Notes under the pieces: model-generated
Told to the model about the DNA's origin: nothing
What the model saw: the letters and a program-made list of their open reading frames with translations, nothing else
Databases searched by the model: none
Origin: Bacteroidota bacterium
GTDB taxonomy: Bacteria > Bacteroidota > Bacteroidia > Chitinophagales > BACL12
NCBI GenBank assembly: GCA_016715425.1
Contig: JADKAC010000005.1
Coordinates: 682,001 to 746,000, forward strand
Reading direction: 5' to 3'
DNA: 64,000 bases
Shown here: positions 18,898 through 28,300 of the stretch, piece by piece
Layout of the letters: each line of letters starts with the position of its first letter
Numbering within the stretch: position 1 is the first letter of the stretch
Translations under genes and position numbers: made by a program

Positions 18898-19977
18898 ATG
18901 AAAAAATTTCTTTTTGCCGCCGGACTTATACTCACATGGTTTATTCATGGATGTACTACTGACTTTGATCTGAATGCAGACTTTCAGGAAACTCCGGTTG
19001 TGTATGGCTTATTAGATCCTACAATTCCTGTAAATTATATTAGAATTAACCGTGCTTATTTAAATGATAGTATAGATGGTTTAACGCTTGCAGCAGATCC
19101 CAATGAAATTTATTATGGTGATGAATTAACTGTTAAGCTTGAATATTATGATACCTATGGCAATTTTCAAGGAAGCAGTTTTTTAGAACGTGTTGATGGC
19201 GATACTTTAGGCATTCCAAAAAATAGTGGAACGTTTGCAAATATTCCAAATATACTTTACAGATATTCTGATACATTAAATGAAGATTTTACATATCGGC
19301 TGATTGTTGTTAATACAGAATCCGGCAAATCAGTGTATAGCGAAACACCAATTATCAATGATTTTCTAATAGTGCGACCTAATGAAGAATCTATTTTTCC
19401 GCAGGCTATTAGTATATCTCCAAATGGCTTTTATCAGTTTGCTTTTAACAATGCAAAGGATGCTGCGATTTATGATATTACCATGCGCATTCATTATCGT
19501 GAAGGAACTTATGTTCCTGCAACAGGAGATTTTGTAGATATGGTTTCTAAAGAAATTGACTGGAAGTTTGTAAAGAACTTAAGTACTATTAGCAGCGGTC
19601 CCGGTGAATTAATTACTTACGATATTCAAGGTCCGGCATTCTACAATTTTCTTAAAAATAATTTTTTCGCTAATCCTGATCCTAATTTTATTAGACTGGC
19701 AGATTCGGCTCAATTTATTATGGATGCAGGCGGTGAAAGTTTTTATAAATACATTCAATACAGTAGTGCTACTCTCGGCTTAAATGAAGGTCAGGTGATA
19801 TTAGAATATACCAATGTGGATGGCGGCTTAGGTATTTTATCCGGCAGATATAAAAAAATTAGCAAGATATATCCCTTCACAATTCAAACACGTGACTCTA
19901 TAGGATGCAGCACTGTAACTCAAGGATTAAATTTTGCTCCGGATCAATCAACACCTTCATTTCCTTTTTGCGATTAA
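18898..19977 (+). CDS. Putative lipoprotein, DUF4249-like (paralogue 2 of 2)
   Basis: The frame is open from 18769 inside the previous gene, but ATG at 18898 begins a proper lipoprotein signal (MKKFLFAAGLILTWFIHGC, lipobox cysteine 19), giving 359 aa. The mature part starts TTDFDLNADFQETPVVYGLL and is paralogous to the upstream gene (shared YGLLD, YIRI, GDTLGI, NILYR, IDWK, DIQGPAFYNFL/GINANAFYNFV and the C-terminal Cys/Pro pattern). Likely beta-rich envelope lipoprotein of unknown role. A TATCTTTG box immediately upstream suggests its own, possibly leaderless, transcript. Confidence 0.65.
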   Translation: MKKFLFAAGLILTWFIHGCTTDFDLNADFQETPVVYGLLDPTIPVNYIRINRAYLNDSIDGLTLAADPNEIYYGDELTVKLEYYDTYGNFQGSSFLERVDGDTLGIPKNSGTFANIPNILYRYSDTLNEDFTYRLIVVNTESGKSVYSETPIINDFLIVRPNEESIFPQAISISPNGFYQFAFNNAKDAAIYDITMRIHYREGTYVPATGDFVDMVSKEIDWKFVKNLSTISSGPGELITYDIQGPAFYNFLKNNFFANPDPNFIRLADSAQFIMDAGGESFYKYIQYSSATLGLNEGQVILEYTNVDGGLGILSGRYKKISKIYPFTIQTRDSIGCSTVTQGLNFAPDQSTPSFPFCD

Positions 19978-20118
19978 CTGTCTTTTTGTCACCGGTATAG
20001 TCTTCATTTGACTATATTTTTCCTAATTGTCATTTGCATTTGCTCTATTTTCCAATGGCACAAACATTGACAAACCCTACTCGTTGATAAAATAATTTCA
20101 AACGAAAAAAACTATACA

Positions 20119-22038
20119 ATGGGAAAAATAATAGGAATAGACCTCGGAACTACCAACTCTTGCGTAGCCGTTATGGAAGGTAACGAACCGGTGGTAATAC
20201 CAAATGAAGAAGGCAGAAGAACAACACCTTCAATCGTGGCTTTTTTAGATAATGGCGAACGCAAAATCGGTGATCCTGCAAAGCGTCAGTCAATTACTAA
20301 TCCGCTAAAAACAATTATGAGTATTAAGCGCTTCATGGGGCATCGTTTCAGTGAAGTAGATAATGAAGCTAGCATGATGAGTTACTCAGTTGTGCGTGGT
20401 GATAATGATACTGCTCGTGTGAAAATCGGCGACAGATTATATACACCTCAGGAAATCAGTGCAATGATTTTGCAGAAGATGAAAAAAGTAGCTGAAGATT
20501 ATCTGGGTACAGAAGTTACCGAAGCGGTAATTACAGTTCCGGCATACTTTAATGATTCACAACGTCAGGCTACAAAAGAAGCGGGTGAAATTGCAGGCCT
20601 AACTGTTAAACGTATTATTAACGAGCCAACTGCAGCAGCACTTTCTTATGGTTTGGATAAGCGCCATAAGGATATGAAAATCGCTGTGTTCGATTTAGGT
20701 GGTGGAACTTTTGATATATCTGTTCTTGAATTAGGTGATGGTGTATTTGAAGTGAAATCTACAAATGGTGATACGCATTTAGGTGGTGATGATTTTGATA
20801 AAGTGATTACGGATTGGTTGGCTGAAGAATTTAAAAAAGAAGAACCAACAATTGATTTGCGCAAAGATCCAATGGCATTACAACGTTTAAAAGAAGCTTC
20901 TGAAAAAGCGAAGGTTGAATTATCTTCTTCCATGGAGACAGAAATTAATTTGCCCTATGTAACTGCAGTTGATGGAGTGCCTAAACACTTGGTTAAAAAA
21001 ATATCCAGAGCAAAATTTGAGCAACTTTCAGATGCATTAGTTAAACGTACATTAAAACCATGTGAAGCAGCATTGAAAGATGCCGGTTATAGTAAATCAG
21101 ATATTGATGAAGTGATTTTGGTGGGAGGTTCAACTCGTATTCCAAAAATTCAACAAGTGGTAGAAGAATTTTTTGGTAAGAAACCATCTAAAGGTGTAAA
21201 CCCCGATGAAGTAGTTGCAATTGGTGCAGCCATTCAAGGTGGTGTACTTACAGGTGAAGTAAAAGATGTGTTGCTGTTAGATGTAACTCCACTATCTCTT
21301 GGTATTGAAACTATGGGTGGTGTATTTACAAAATTGATTGAATCCAACACAACAATTCCTTCAAAGAAAAGTGAAGTATTTTCTACAGCAGCAGATAATC
21401 AACCGAGTGTTGAAATACATATTTTGCAAGGCGAACGTCCGATGGCAAAAGATAACCGCAGCATAGGAAGATTTTTACTTGATGGCATTCCACCTTCAAG
21501 AAGAGGTACTCCACAAATTGAAGTAACATTTGATATAGATGCAAACGGAATTTTACATGTAGGTGCAAAAGATAAAGGCACAGGTCGTGAGCAAAGTATT
21601 CGTATCGAAGCATCAACGGGATTAAGTGATGAAGAAGTAAAACGTATGCGTGATGAAGCAAAAGCAAATGAGGAAACGGATAAAGTAGCGAAAGAAAAAG
21701 TAGAAAAAATGAATCGTGCAGATGCGATGATTTTTGATACAGAAAAGCAATTGACTGAGTACGGTGATAAGCTAAGTCCGGAAACAAAGCAACCGATAGA
21801 AGCAGCGTTAAATGAATTGCGTGAAGCACATAAAAGTCAGGATGTAACAGCAATAGATGCAGCGTTGGAAAAACTGAATCAGGTTTGGCAAAGTGCTTCT
21901 CAGGAAATGTATAAAGCACAGGAACAAGCAGGAGCTAATGCTGATCCAAATGCAAATGCAAATCAGGAGAATCCAAATTCCGATAATCAGAATGCTACTG
22001 ATGATGTAGAATATGAAGAAGTAGATCAAAATAAATAA
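20119..22038 (+). CDS. dnaK: Molecular chaperone DnaK (Hsp70)
   Basis: The 639-aa protein is a full-length Hsp70. The N-terminal ATPase domain has GIDLGTTNSCVAVMEG, VPAYFNDSQRQATKEAG, NEPTAAALSYG, FDLGGGTFDIS and LVGGSTRIPKI. The interdomain linker VLLLDVTPLSLGIET is followed by the substrate-binding domain and helical lid, ending in an Asn/Gln-rich tail and EEVDQNK. It folds and protects cytoplasmic proteins with DnaJ and GrpE, neither of which is nearby. The start at ATG 20119 is fixed by homology. A terminator follows 20 bases after the stop. No CIRCE or other heat-shock operator could be recognised upstream. Confidence 0.98.
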   Translation: MGKIIGIDLGTTNSCVAVMEGNEPVVIPNEEGRRTTPSIVAFLDNGERKIGDPAKRQSITNPLKTIMSIKRFMGHRFSEVDNEASMMSYSVVRGDNDTARVKIGDRLYTPQEISAMILQKMKKVAEDYLGTEVTEAVITVPAYFNDSQRQATKEAGEIAGLTVKRIINEPTAAALSYGLDKRHKDMKIAVFDLGGGTFDISVLELGDGVFEVKSTNGDTHLGGDDFDKVITDWLAEEFKKEEPTIDLRKDPMALQRLKEASEKAKVELSSSMETEINLPYVTAVDGVPKHLVKKISRAKFEQLSDALVKRTLKPCEAALKDAGYSKSDIDEVILVGGSTRIPKIQQVVEEFFGKKPSKGVNPDEVVAIGAAIQGGVLTGEVKDVLLLDVTPLSLGIETMGGVFTKLIESNTTIPSKKSEVFSTAADNQPSVEIHILQGERPMAKDNRSIGRFLLDGIPPSRRGTPQIEVTFDIDANGILHVGAKDKGTGREQSIRIEASTGLSDEEVKRMRDEAKANEETDKVAKEKVEKMNRADAMIFDTEKQLTEYGDKLSPETKQPIEAALNELREAHKSQDVTAIDAALEKLNQVWQSASQEMYKAQEQAGANADPNANANQENPNSDNQNATDDVEYEEVDQNK

Positions 22039-22058
22039 TAAGAAATAGTTAAAGTGAA

Positions 22059-22085
22059 AGGCCATCCGAGAGGGTGGCTTTTTTT
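22059..22085 (+). terminator. Rho-independent terminator of dnaK
   Basis: The arms gccatcc and gggtggc (one G-T pair) with a gaga loop form a strong stem at about 22061-22078, followed by seven T. It starts 20 bases after the dnaK stop. Confidence 0.85.
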
Positions 22086-22161
22086 ATGGAGGATGATTGA
22101 AAACTTTAAAGAGCTTTATTCGGCAATAAAAGAATCTCGCCAAGTTCTTCTCAAATATTTT

Positions 22162-22240
22162 TGTCTAAATATGTCTAAACACAAATTAATTTGTCTAAAT
22201 AAATCAAAAAGTGTCTAAATAGATTTAAAAGTGTCTAAAT
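22162..22240 (+). repeat. Five direct repeats tgtctaaa(t/c) on a 10/20-bp grid
   Basis: Copies begin at 22162, 22172, 22192, 22212 and 22232, giving intervals of 10, 20, 20 and 20 bases. Four are tgtctaaat and one (22172) is tgtctaaac. The last units share more sequence (a run of A/T ending aaaag before the next copy), so the basic unit is about 20 bp. The spacing keeps every copy on the same face of the helix, as in operator or iteron arrays. Confidence 0.85.
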
Positions 22241-22245
22241 AATTT

Positions 22246-22272
22246 AATTTTCCAGACGCTGTTTGGAAAATT
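22246..22272. repeat. Perfect 9-bp inverted repeat next to the phased repeats
   Basis: aattttcca (22246-22254) and tggaaaatt (22264-22272) are perfect inverted copies separated by nine bases (gacgctgtt). A run of nine T follows a few bases later (about 22281-22290). It may be a weak terminator or the end of the repeat element. Confidence 0.6.
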
Positions 22273-22333
22273 CATTTTCAATTTTTTTTTGTCAATTCAT
22301 TAATAATAAAAAATACTCTGTAGAAAAACATCC

Positions 22334-24442
22334 TCACCTCACATACTCCAACAACGATTTTAATCCTTCATCATTCGGCCATTGTTTTAGTGCAATCATT
22401 AATGTATTGAATGCAGCTTGTTTATCATTTAGTTTTAGAAGAATTAAAACATAATTGTAGTAATACGTTGGGTTGGCATTTAATGTAATTGCTTTTGATA
22501 AATACTTTGCGGCATCGCTATAATTATTTTCTTCACTTGCAAGTAAGGCAGCATAATAAAAACCTAAATCATTTTCAGGATGTAACTGCATCATTAAATT
22601 TAATTGCTCACGAGTTTTTTCTGGCTGTGCAAGTTGACTATACACAACAGATAAATTCAATCGTGGTCCTTCTAATAATTTATCCATATCTAATGCTAAT
22701 AAATAATGATATTCTGCGGTTTTTAAATCACCTAATTCCTGATAATATTCGCCTTTAATAACTTGCCCTGAGGCAAAGTCTGCATTCGCCATTAAGTATT
22801 CTAAATATTCTGATTGAGTAGAAGAATAGGAGGTAAGATATTGATCTTCAATTTTCATAATCTGCGGATTTGCAAGCGTACGAAATGCAGCCAACCTCAC
22901 CGCCCGAACCGGATCTGTTAATCCTTTCAACAATACCGAAATATTTATTTGTTCTCGATAAGCTAATAGTTCTGTATATGCACTTGCTCTGATAATTTCC
23001 GATGCATTATTTGTTGCTTCAACTATTGTATTTAATGCTTGTGGTTGATTTAAATCTGCTAAGTAAGTTATAGCCGTGGCTTTTACAATTGCATTCACTG
23101 CGGTGTCAATCATTAATTTTTGCAAGTGTGCTAAAGAGGTATTGTTGAGTTCGCTTCCGGGAATCAGATCATCAGAAAAATGATATTTACGATTTGGTCC
23201 ATACCAATTTTTTACTGCTTCTGCTGCCCATTCATTCGATTTATTTTCATGACAACTATTGCATGCATTGGGAGTTCCGAATTCAACACTTTGGTCGGGA
23301 CGTGGAACTCTGAAACTATGATCGTGACGAAAATCATTCACCATATAATATCTGCCATCCATGTGGCAATTCATACACTTGGAACCTAAGGATTCTTCCG
23401 CATGAAAATGATGTGATGGACTATCATATTTTGGCTCATGACATTGCAGACAAAGTGCATTGCCTTCAAACTTTATTTTTGCGGAATGCGGATCATGGCA
23501 GTCTGTACAAGTAACTCCATAGCGATACATTTTACTCGATAAAAAAGAAGCGTATTTATAAACTTCACCCATCTGCTGTCCATCGGCAAAATAATATGCA
23601 GTAGTTAATAAATCCGGCAAATAAAATTGCATAAAATCTGTGTGCGGATTATTATCCATAGTAAGTGTTGTTCTTCTTCCATGACAAGTGCCACAAACAC
23701 TTAATTGTAATTCCTGATGTTCTTTTCCAAGTTTTGCGTAATAGGTATTTGTATATTTTTTATCAGACTGCATTGTAGCCACATGTTGTTCTCCCGGTCC
23801 ATGACATGCTTCACAACTCACATTAATTATATCGTATGTGGTGTTATAACTGCGAGTACTTTCTGTAAAATTTTTCTGCACGTTTGTACTGTGGCAGGAA
23901 GCACACATGGTATTCCATACTTGCGCAACTCCCGTCCAATGCAACCAATCATTTGTTGGAATAATTGTATCCGGAGATTGATGAAACCATTTATTTTCTT
24001 TTGTATCCCACGAAACTCGTAAAGTTTGATAATTACCCTTCGGAAATTTTATAAGATATTGTTGTAATGGTTCCCAACCGAAAGTGTAAGCTATTGGATA
24101 TGGTGTTGAGTTACCTTCTAATTCTGTAACGTCAACCATATAAGCACTATCTGTTTTATAGAAGCGATAGGAGACACCATCGGCAGCATATTTTGTATCA
24201 GAAAAATCGCCACGCACAAATTCTGCAGTGGCAGGTTTCATTGCCAAATCATGATGGGAGCCAACCCATTTACTATGTTCTTCTGCATGGCAAGTTTTGC
24301 AAGTAATATCACCCATATAATTATTGGTGGAAGGAATAATATTACTTTCTTCAGTTTTATTTTCACTACATAACATCAAGCTCCATGCAAATAGGATTGC
24401 GAACAAAACAAACACAATAGATTTTATAATGCGAGTTGACAT
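22334..24442 (-). CDS. Octaheme c-type cytochrome with HEAT/TPR C-terminus
   Basis: The 702-aa protein has an N-terminal export signal (KSIVFVLFAILFAWSLMLC, possibly a lipoprotein cysteine). Eight CxxCH heme sites are visible: CKTCH, CASCH, CEACH, CGTCH, CTDCH, CLQCH, CMNCH and CNSCH, all within about the first 400 residues. The start resembles the cytochrome c554 type of multiheme module. The C-terminal 300 residues have no hemes and read as HEAT-like pairs (TYLADLNQPQALNTIVEAT, GLTDPVRAVRLAAFRTL) followed by TPR helices (YYQELGDLKTAEYHYLLALD, SDAAKYLSKAITLN). It should act in periplasmic or surface electron transfer; the substrate is unknown. The Nudix gene lies 21 bases upstream on the same strand. 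Confidence 0.88.
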   Translation of the reverse strand: MSTRIIKSIVFVLFAILFAWSLMLCSENKTEESNIIPSTNNYMGDITCKTCHAEEHSKWVGSHHDLAMKPATAEFVRGDFSDTKYAADGVSYRFYKTDSAYMVDVTELEGNSTPYPIAYTFGWEPLQQYLIKFPKGNYQTLRVSWDTKENKWFHQSPDTIIPTNDWLHWTGVAQVWNTMCASCHSTNVQKNFTESTRSYNTTYDIINVSCEACHGPGEQHVATMQSDKKYTNTYYAKLGKEHQELQLSVCGTCHGRRTTLTMDNNPHTDFMQFYLPDLLTTAYYFADGQQMGEVYKYASFLSSKMYRYGVTCTDCHDPHSAKIKFEGNALCLQCHEPKYDSPSHHFHAEESLGSKCMNCHMDGRYYMVNDFRHDHSFRVPRPDQSVEFGTPNACNSCHENKSNEWAAEAVKNWYGPNRKYHFSDDLIPGSELNNTSLAHLQKLMIDTAVNAIVKATAITYLADLNQPQALNTIVEATNNASEIIRASAYTELLAYREQINISVLLKGLTDPVRAVRLAAFRTLANPQIMKIEDQYLTSYSSTQSEYLEYLMANADFASGQVIKGEYYQELGDLKTAEYHYLLALDMDKLLEGPRLNLSVVYSQLAQPEKTREQLNLMMQLHPENDLGFYYAALLASEENNYSDAAKYLSKAITLNANPTYYYNYVLILLKLNDKQAAFNTLMIALKQWPNDEGLKSLLEYVR

Positions 24443-24463
24443 GCGATGAAAATTACTAAAGAA

Positions 24464-25000
24464 TTATTCAAATAAAATTTTTGCTTTTAATAACGCAACA
24501 ACAGTAAGTGAGTCTAAAATTTCTCCTGCTTCCAACATTGCATACGCTTCATCAAAAGGTAACTTGCGAATTTCCAATACTTCATCTTCGTCAGGGTTTG
24601 GTGTTGCAGATGTAAGTTCTTCACATAAATAAATATAAGCGAATTCATCAGTACATGAATTGGATACTTGCATTGTTTGAATCAATTTCCATTTTGCAGC
24701 TATCAATCCTGCTTCTTCCAGCAGCTCACGTTTTGCACTTTCTAAGGGATCAATATGTAATGGTCCGCCACCTTCAGGAATTTCCCAGGTGTATGTTTTT
24801 AATGGATATCTGTATTGACCAATCAGCCAAATATTTTTTTCTGAATCAACAGGTAAAATACCGATAGCATAATTTTTAAAATGTACAACACCATAAATGC
24901 CATCGCCGCCGGAAGGATTTTTCACCTGATGTTCACTCACTTCTATCCAGGGATTTTCATATACTTTTTCTACGGATTTTGTTTTCCATGGATTTTCCAT
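24464..25000 (-). CDS. Nudix hydrolase, ADP-ribose pyrophosphatase-like
   Basis: The frame is open to a TTG at 25009, but ATG at 25000 (MENPWKTKSVEKVYENPW) is the better start, giving 178 aa. The Nudix signature is present as RELLEEAGL, preceded by the EIPEGGG turn typical of ADP-ribose pyrophosphatases (NudF/YjhB-like: QYRYPLKTYTWEIPEGGG). The first glutamate of the classical GX5EX7REUXEEXGU pattern appears replaced by Ile (HIDPLESAKRE), while the metal-binding REUXEE part is intact. Likely hydrolyses ADP-ribose or a similar nucleoside diphosphate sugar in the cytoplasm. It lies 21 bases upstream of the cytochrome gene. Confidence 0.88.
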   Translation of the reverse strand: MENPWKTKSVEKVYENPWIEVSEHQVKNPSGGDGIYGVVHFKNYAIGILPVDSEKNIWLIGQYRYPLKTYTWEIPEGGGPLHIDPLESAKRELLEEAGLIAAKWKLIQTMQVSNSCTDEFAYIYLCEELTSATPNPDEDEVLEIRKLPFDEAYAMLEAGEILDSLTVVALLKAKILFE

Positions 25001-25319
25001 TGGTATCAATTTTTAGTTTTAAAATTATTGGTTTACAAAAGATGATATATAATGACTGCGCAAATCTAAATTAAAATTAATGTGTGGCTGATTTAATCAT
25101 TTGAAGCTACCGCAGCTAATTCATTTTCAGCACTATTTATCCTGCAAAACATTTATCAGTATAACTTTGCAAGATGTTTTTCTGGTAACTGTGGGGATAA
25201 AAATATTTTATGGATGCATCTATTGACAATTGATGACAATCTCTTGGTAAAGTATTTTTTAATTTACACCTAATTCTTCATCATAAAAACACACAGAAGA
25301 AAGCGCAAACCAATAACTG
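25001..25319. promoter_or_regulatory. Divergent intergenic region with a candidate -7 box (TAACTTTG at 25162-25169)
   Basis: This region between the leftward Nudix gene and the rightward PKD protein has no ORF. TAACTTTG at 25162-25169 (plus strand) matches TAnnTTTG and would give a leader of about 145 bases for the PKD gene. I found no clear -33 partner. Nothing else stands out. Confidence 0.35.
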
Positions 25320-28300
25320 TTGAATCACAAAAAGAAAATAATTTCATCTGCTAAATATTTCGCATTACTATGCATACTTTTTTTGGGTTATGCTAATCAA
25401 AGTATTGCGCAAGTGAATGCAGCATTCACATCTGATTCTACTCAAGGGTGTGATTTTCTGGAATTGCAACTTATTAATCTTTCTACCGGTGCCACTGATT
25501 ATGTGTGGCAGGTAACAGATGCCGGTGGAACTGTAATGGGAAATTCTATTTTAGAAAATCCGACTTTTTTTCTGGCAGGAGAGGGAAGTTATACAGTGCA
25601 ATTAATTGCAAACGGACCCGGTGGAAGTGATACTTTGATAGTGCCTGCATTTGCAAATATCTATGCGCCACCTGTTGCAATAATCAATGCCACAGAATTA
25701 GAAGGATGTAATGGAGCCACACTCTCTTTTTCAGATGGATCGATTGCCGGTGGTTTTGGAAGTATTAGTGATCGCTATTGGGTGATAACTGGTGCGCCCG
25801 CATTTCCTGATGATCCAACAATTACTTACACATTTCCATCTCCGGGAATTTATACCGTGTATTTATTTATTAATGATGCAATTGGATGTACTGCATTTAC
25901 GACAACAGAAGTTACTATCTATGAAGAAACAATTTCAAATTTTGCAGTAGATACATTCTTATCTTGCACCACACCTTTTACGGTGAGTTTTACAAACCTT
26001 TCCACAGGTTCTTCACCACTCAATTATTTATGGAATTTCGGTGATGGTTTTACATCCACTGCTGCATCACCATCGCATACGTATACTTCATTTGGAAATT
26101 TTTCTGTTTCACTTTATGTATCGAATACTTTCGGTTGTGATGATATTGTTATTTATCCAAATTATATTCAAATCAATCCGACACCTGATGTGGATTTTAT
26201 TCCTTCATCCAATACTGTTTGCTCAGGAGGTTCAATAACATTTGACAACACAAGTGCATCCACAAGTGCTGTATGGTTTTGGGATTTTGGTGATGGAACT
26301 ACATCCACAGAATTTGAACCCACACATACTTATACAACACCCGGAAGTTATACTGTTTCATTAACCGGAGATTTTGGTGCTGATTGTGTCGGTACTATTT
26401 CTTACACAGATATTATTACAGTAAATATTTCTCCCACAGTTATTTTTAATTCCTCTGATCCATCATCAATTTGTGAATTGCCCTATACTGTAAATTTTGG
26501 TACATCTGTAACCGGTGGACCTGTAATGTATGCATGGACTTTTGAAGATGTTGGCGGCTCGGGAACGGCATCGGGTGCATCACCACATTATACTTATGAT
26601 GATTATGGTTTATTTGATGTTACAGTAACTGTTACAAATGTAAATGGATGTACTGCCACTTACAGTCAAACAGATTATGTAAGCATTGGTGAATTAACAT
26701 TAACACCAGATTTTTTGCAAGTGCTTGGTTGTGTTCCAATGCCAACAAGTTTTGCTGTTAATGCAGGTGAAGAATTAGTTTCTTATTCCTGGGATTTAGG
26801 CAATGGAACTACTTCTAATTTAGCAGAACCCATCGCATTTTATACCGATACCGGTTGCTATACAATTTCTGTTACTGCAACCTCTATTAATGGATGTACA
26901 GCAACTGCAATATTTCCAAATTTTGTTTGTGTGGGGGATACTGCAACTGCGAACGTAATTGTGCCCGATACCTCTTGTCCTTCTGTTGCTATTGAAGTTT
27001 TAAATCTTCCACTTGATTCTATAATAATAAATATTGATGGCGGACTTGATCAGGTTTCCAGCAGTGCAATTGATTCAATAACATATTTCAGTATGACTGC
27101 CGGTGCGCATGAATTGGAAATTGTAACCTTTATGTATGGTTGTCGTGATACGGCGTATGCAAATATTTTTATACTTGATGTTGACGACAGCAGTTTAGTA
27201 GTTATTTATGATTGCGATAATCCATATTCAGTGCAATTTTTTATTGATACTGCATATTCAAATGCATCGTGCGGATGGGTATGGGATTTTGGTGATGGAA
27301 CGCAAGATTCAATAAATGAAAATCCAATTCATATTTATAATGATCCCGGAAGTTATTCTGTAACTCTTACTTATTCTTGTATTACTTTAAATGAATGTGA
27401 AGGCAATGGATTAACAGCAAATATTACAATTCCTATCTCATCTTTTACACCTTCTTCAAACAACGGATGTGTTATTCCTTATACAATTTCATTTACAAAT
27501 TTTTCTACAGATTCCTCAGCAAATGATTTAATCTATCAATGGAATTTTGGTGATGGAACCACAAGTACAGAAATTTCTCCAACACATACTTATACAGATT
27601 ATGGAATCTATATTGTGAAATTAAAAGTGATTGATATCCATGGTTGTTTTGATAATTTTTTGGATACAATTTTTATCAGCGAAGTAAATGCATCATACAC
27701 TGCTACTAATTATGGCGGATGTATTCCATATACATTTACAATGAACAATACAACTATAAATCCTTATGGCGCAATCGAATCTTATATCATCAATTGGGAT
27801 GATGGAATTATAGATACTTTTTATTCTGCTTCTGATGTAATTTCTGTTGCACATGATTATACCATTGAAGATTATTATTATGTTTCACTTACAGTTACCA
27901 ATGAATTTGGATGTGTTTCTATTTATACCGATACAATTATTGCAAGCGATCCTGTTAATGACTTTAGTGTGAATGATACCTTTCCTTGTATCGGTCAGGA
28001 AATATATTTTAATGAATTATCCTCCGGATTAGAGTTAGAATATTTATGGCATTTTGGAGATGGATCCACTTCCACAGAAGCAAATCCATCACATAGTTAT
28101 AATACGTTTGGATCCTTTACTGTAGGATTACTTATTACTGATATTAATGGCTGTACAGAAGCAAAAAATAAATCATTTTATATCACCACAGATTCTGCAA
28201 TCATTGATATTGCTGCAAATGCCTTAGTAGCAAATTGTAATTATGCACTCATTCAATTTACTGCATTGCCGGAAGATTCTGTATGCTCTTATTTTTGGGA

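Larger units (their letters stand above)
22086..22333. other. Convergent intergenic region with phased tgtctaaat repeats
   Basis: This region between dnaK and the cytochrome gene (convergent) holds the phased repeat set at 22162-22240 and an inverted repeat at 22246-22272. A 42-codon ORF (ATG 22093, MIENFKELYSAIKESRQVLL...) is preceded by ggagg with no spacer and ends inside the repeats. It may be a gene remnant, and I do not recognise it. Confidence 0.5.

Noticed and set aside
21383..21919. A 178-codon minus-strand ORF inside dnaK
   Set aside because: It is antisense to the conserved substrate-binding and lid regions of DnaK, and its Leu/His-rich composition is the mirror of that sequence.
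22093..22221. A 42-codon ORF before the phased repeats
   Set aside because: Its ribosome-binding-like ggagg touches the ATG with no spacer, its C-terminus is made of the repeats, and I recognise no homologue; kept only as a possible remnant.
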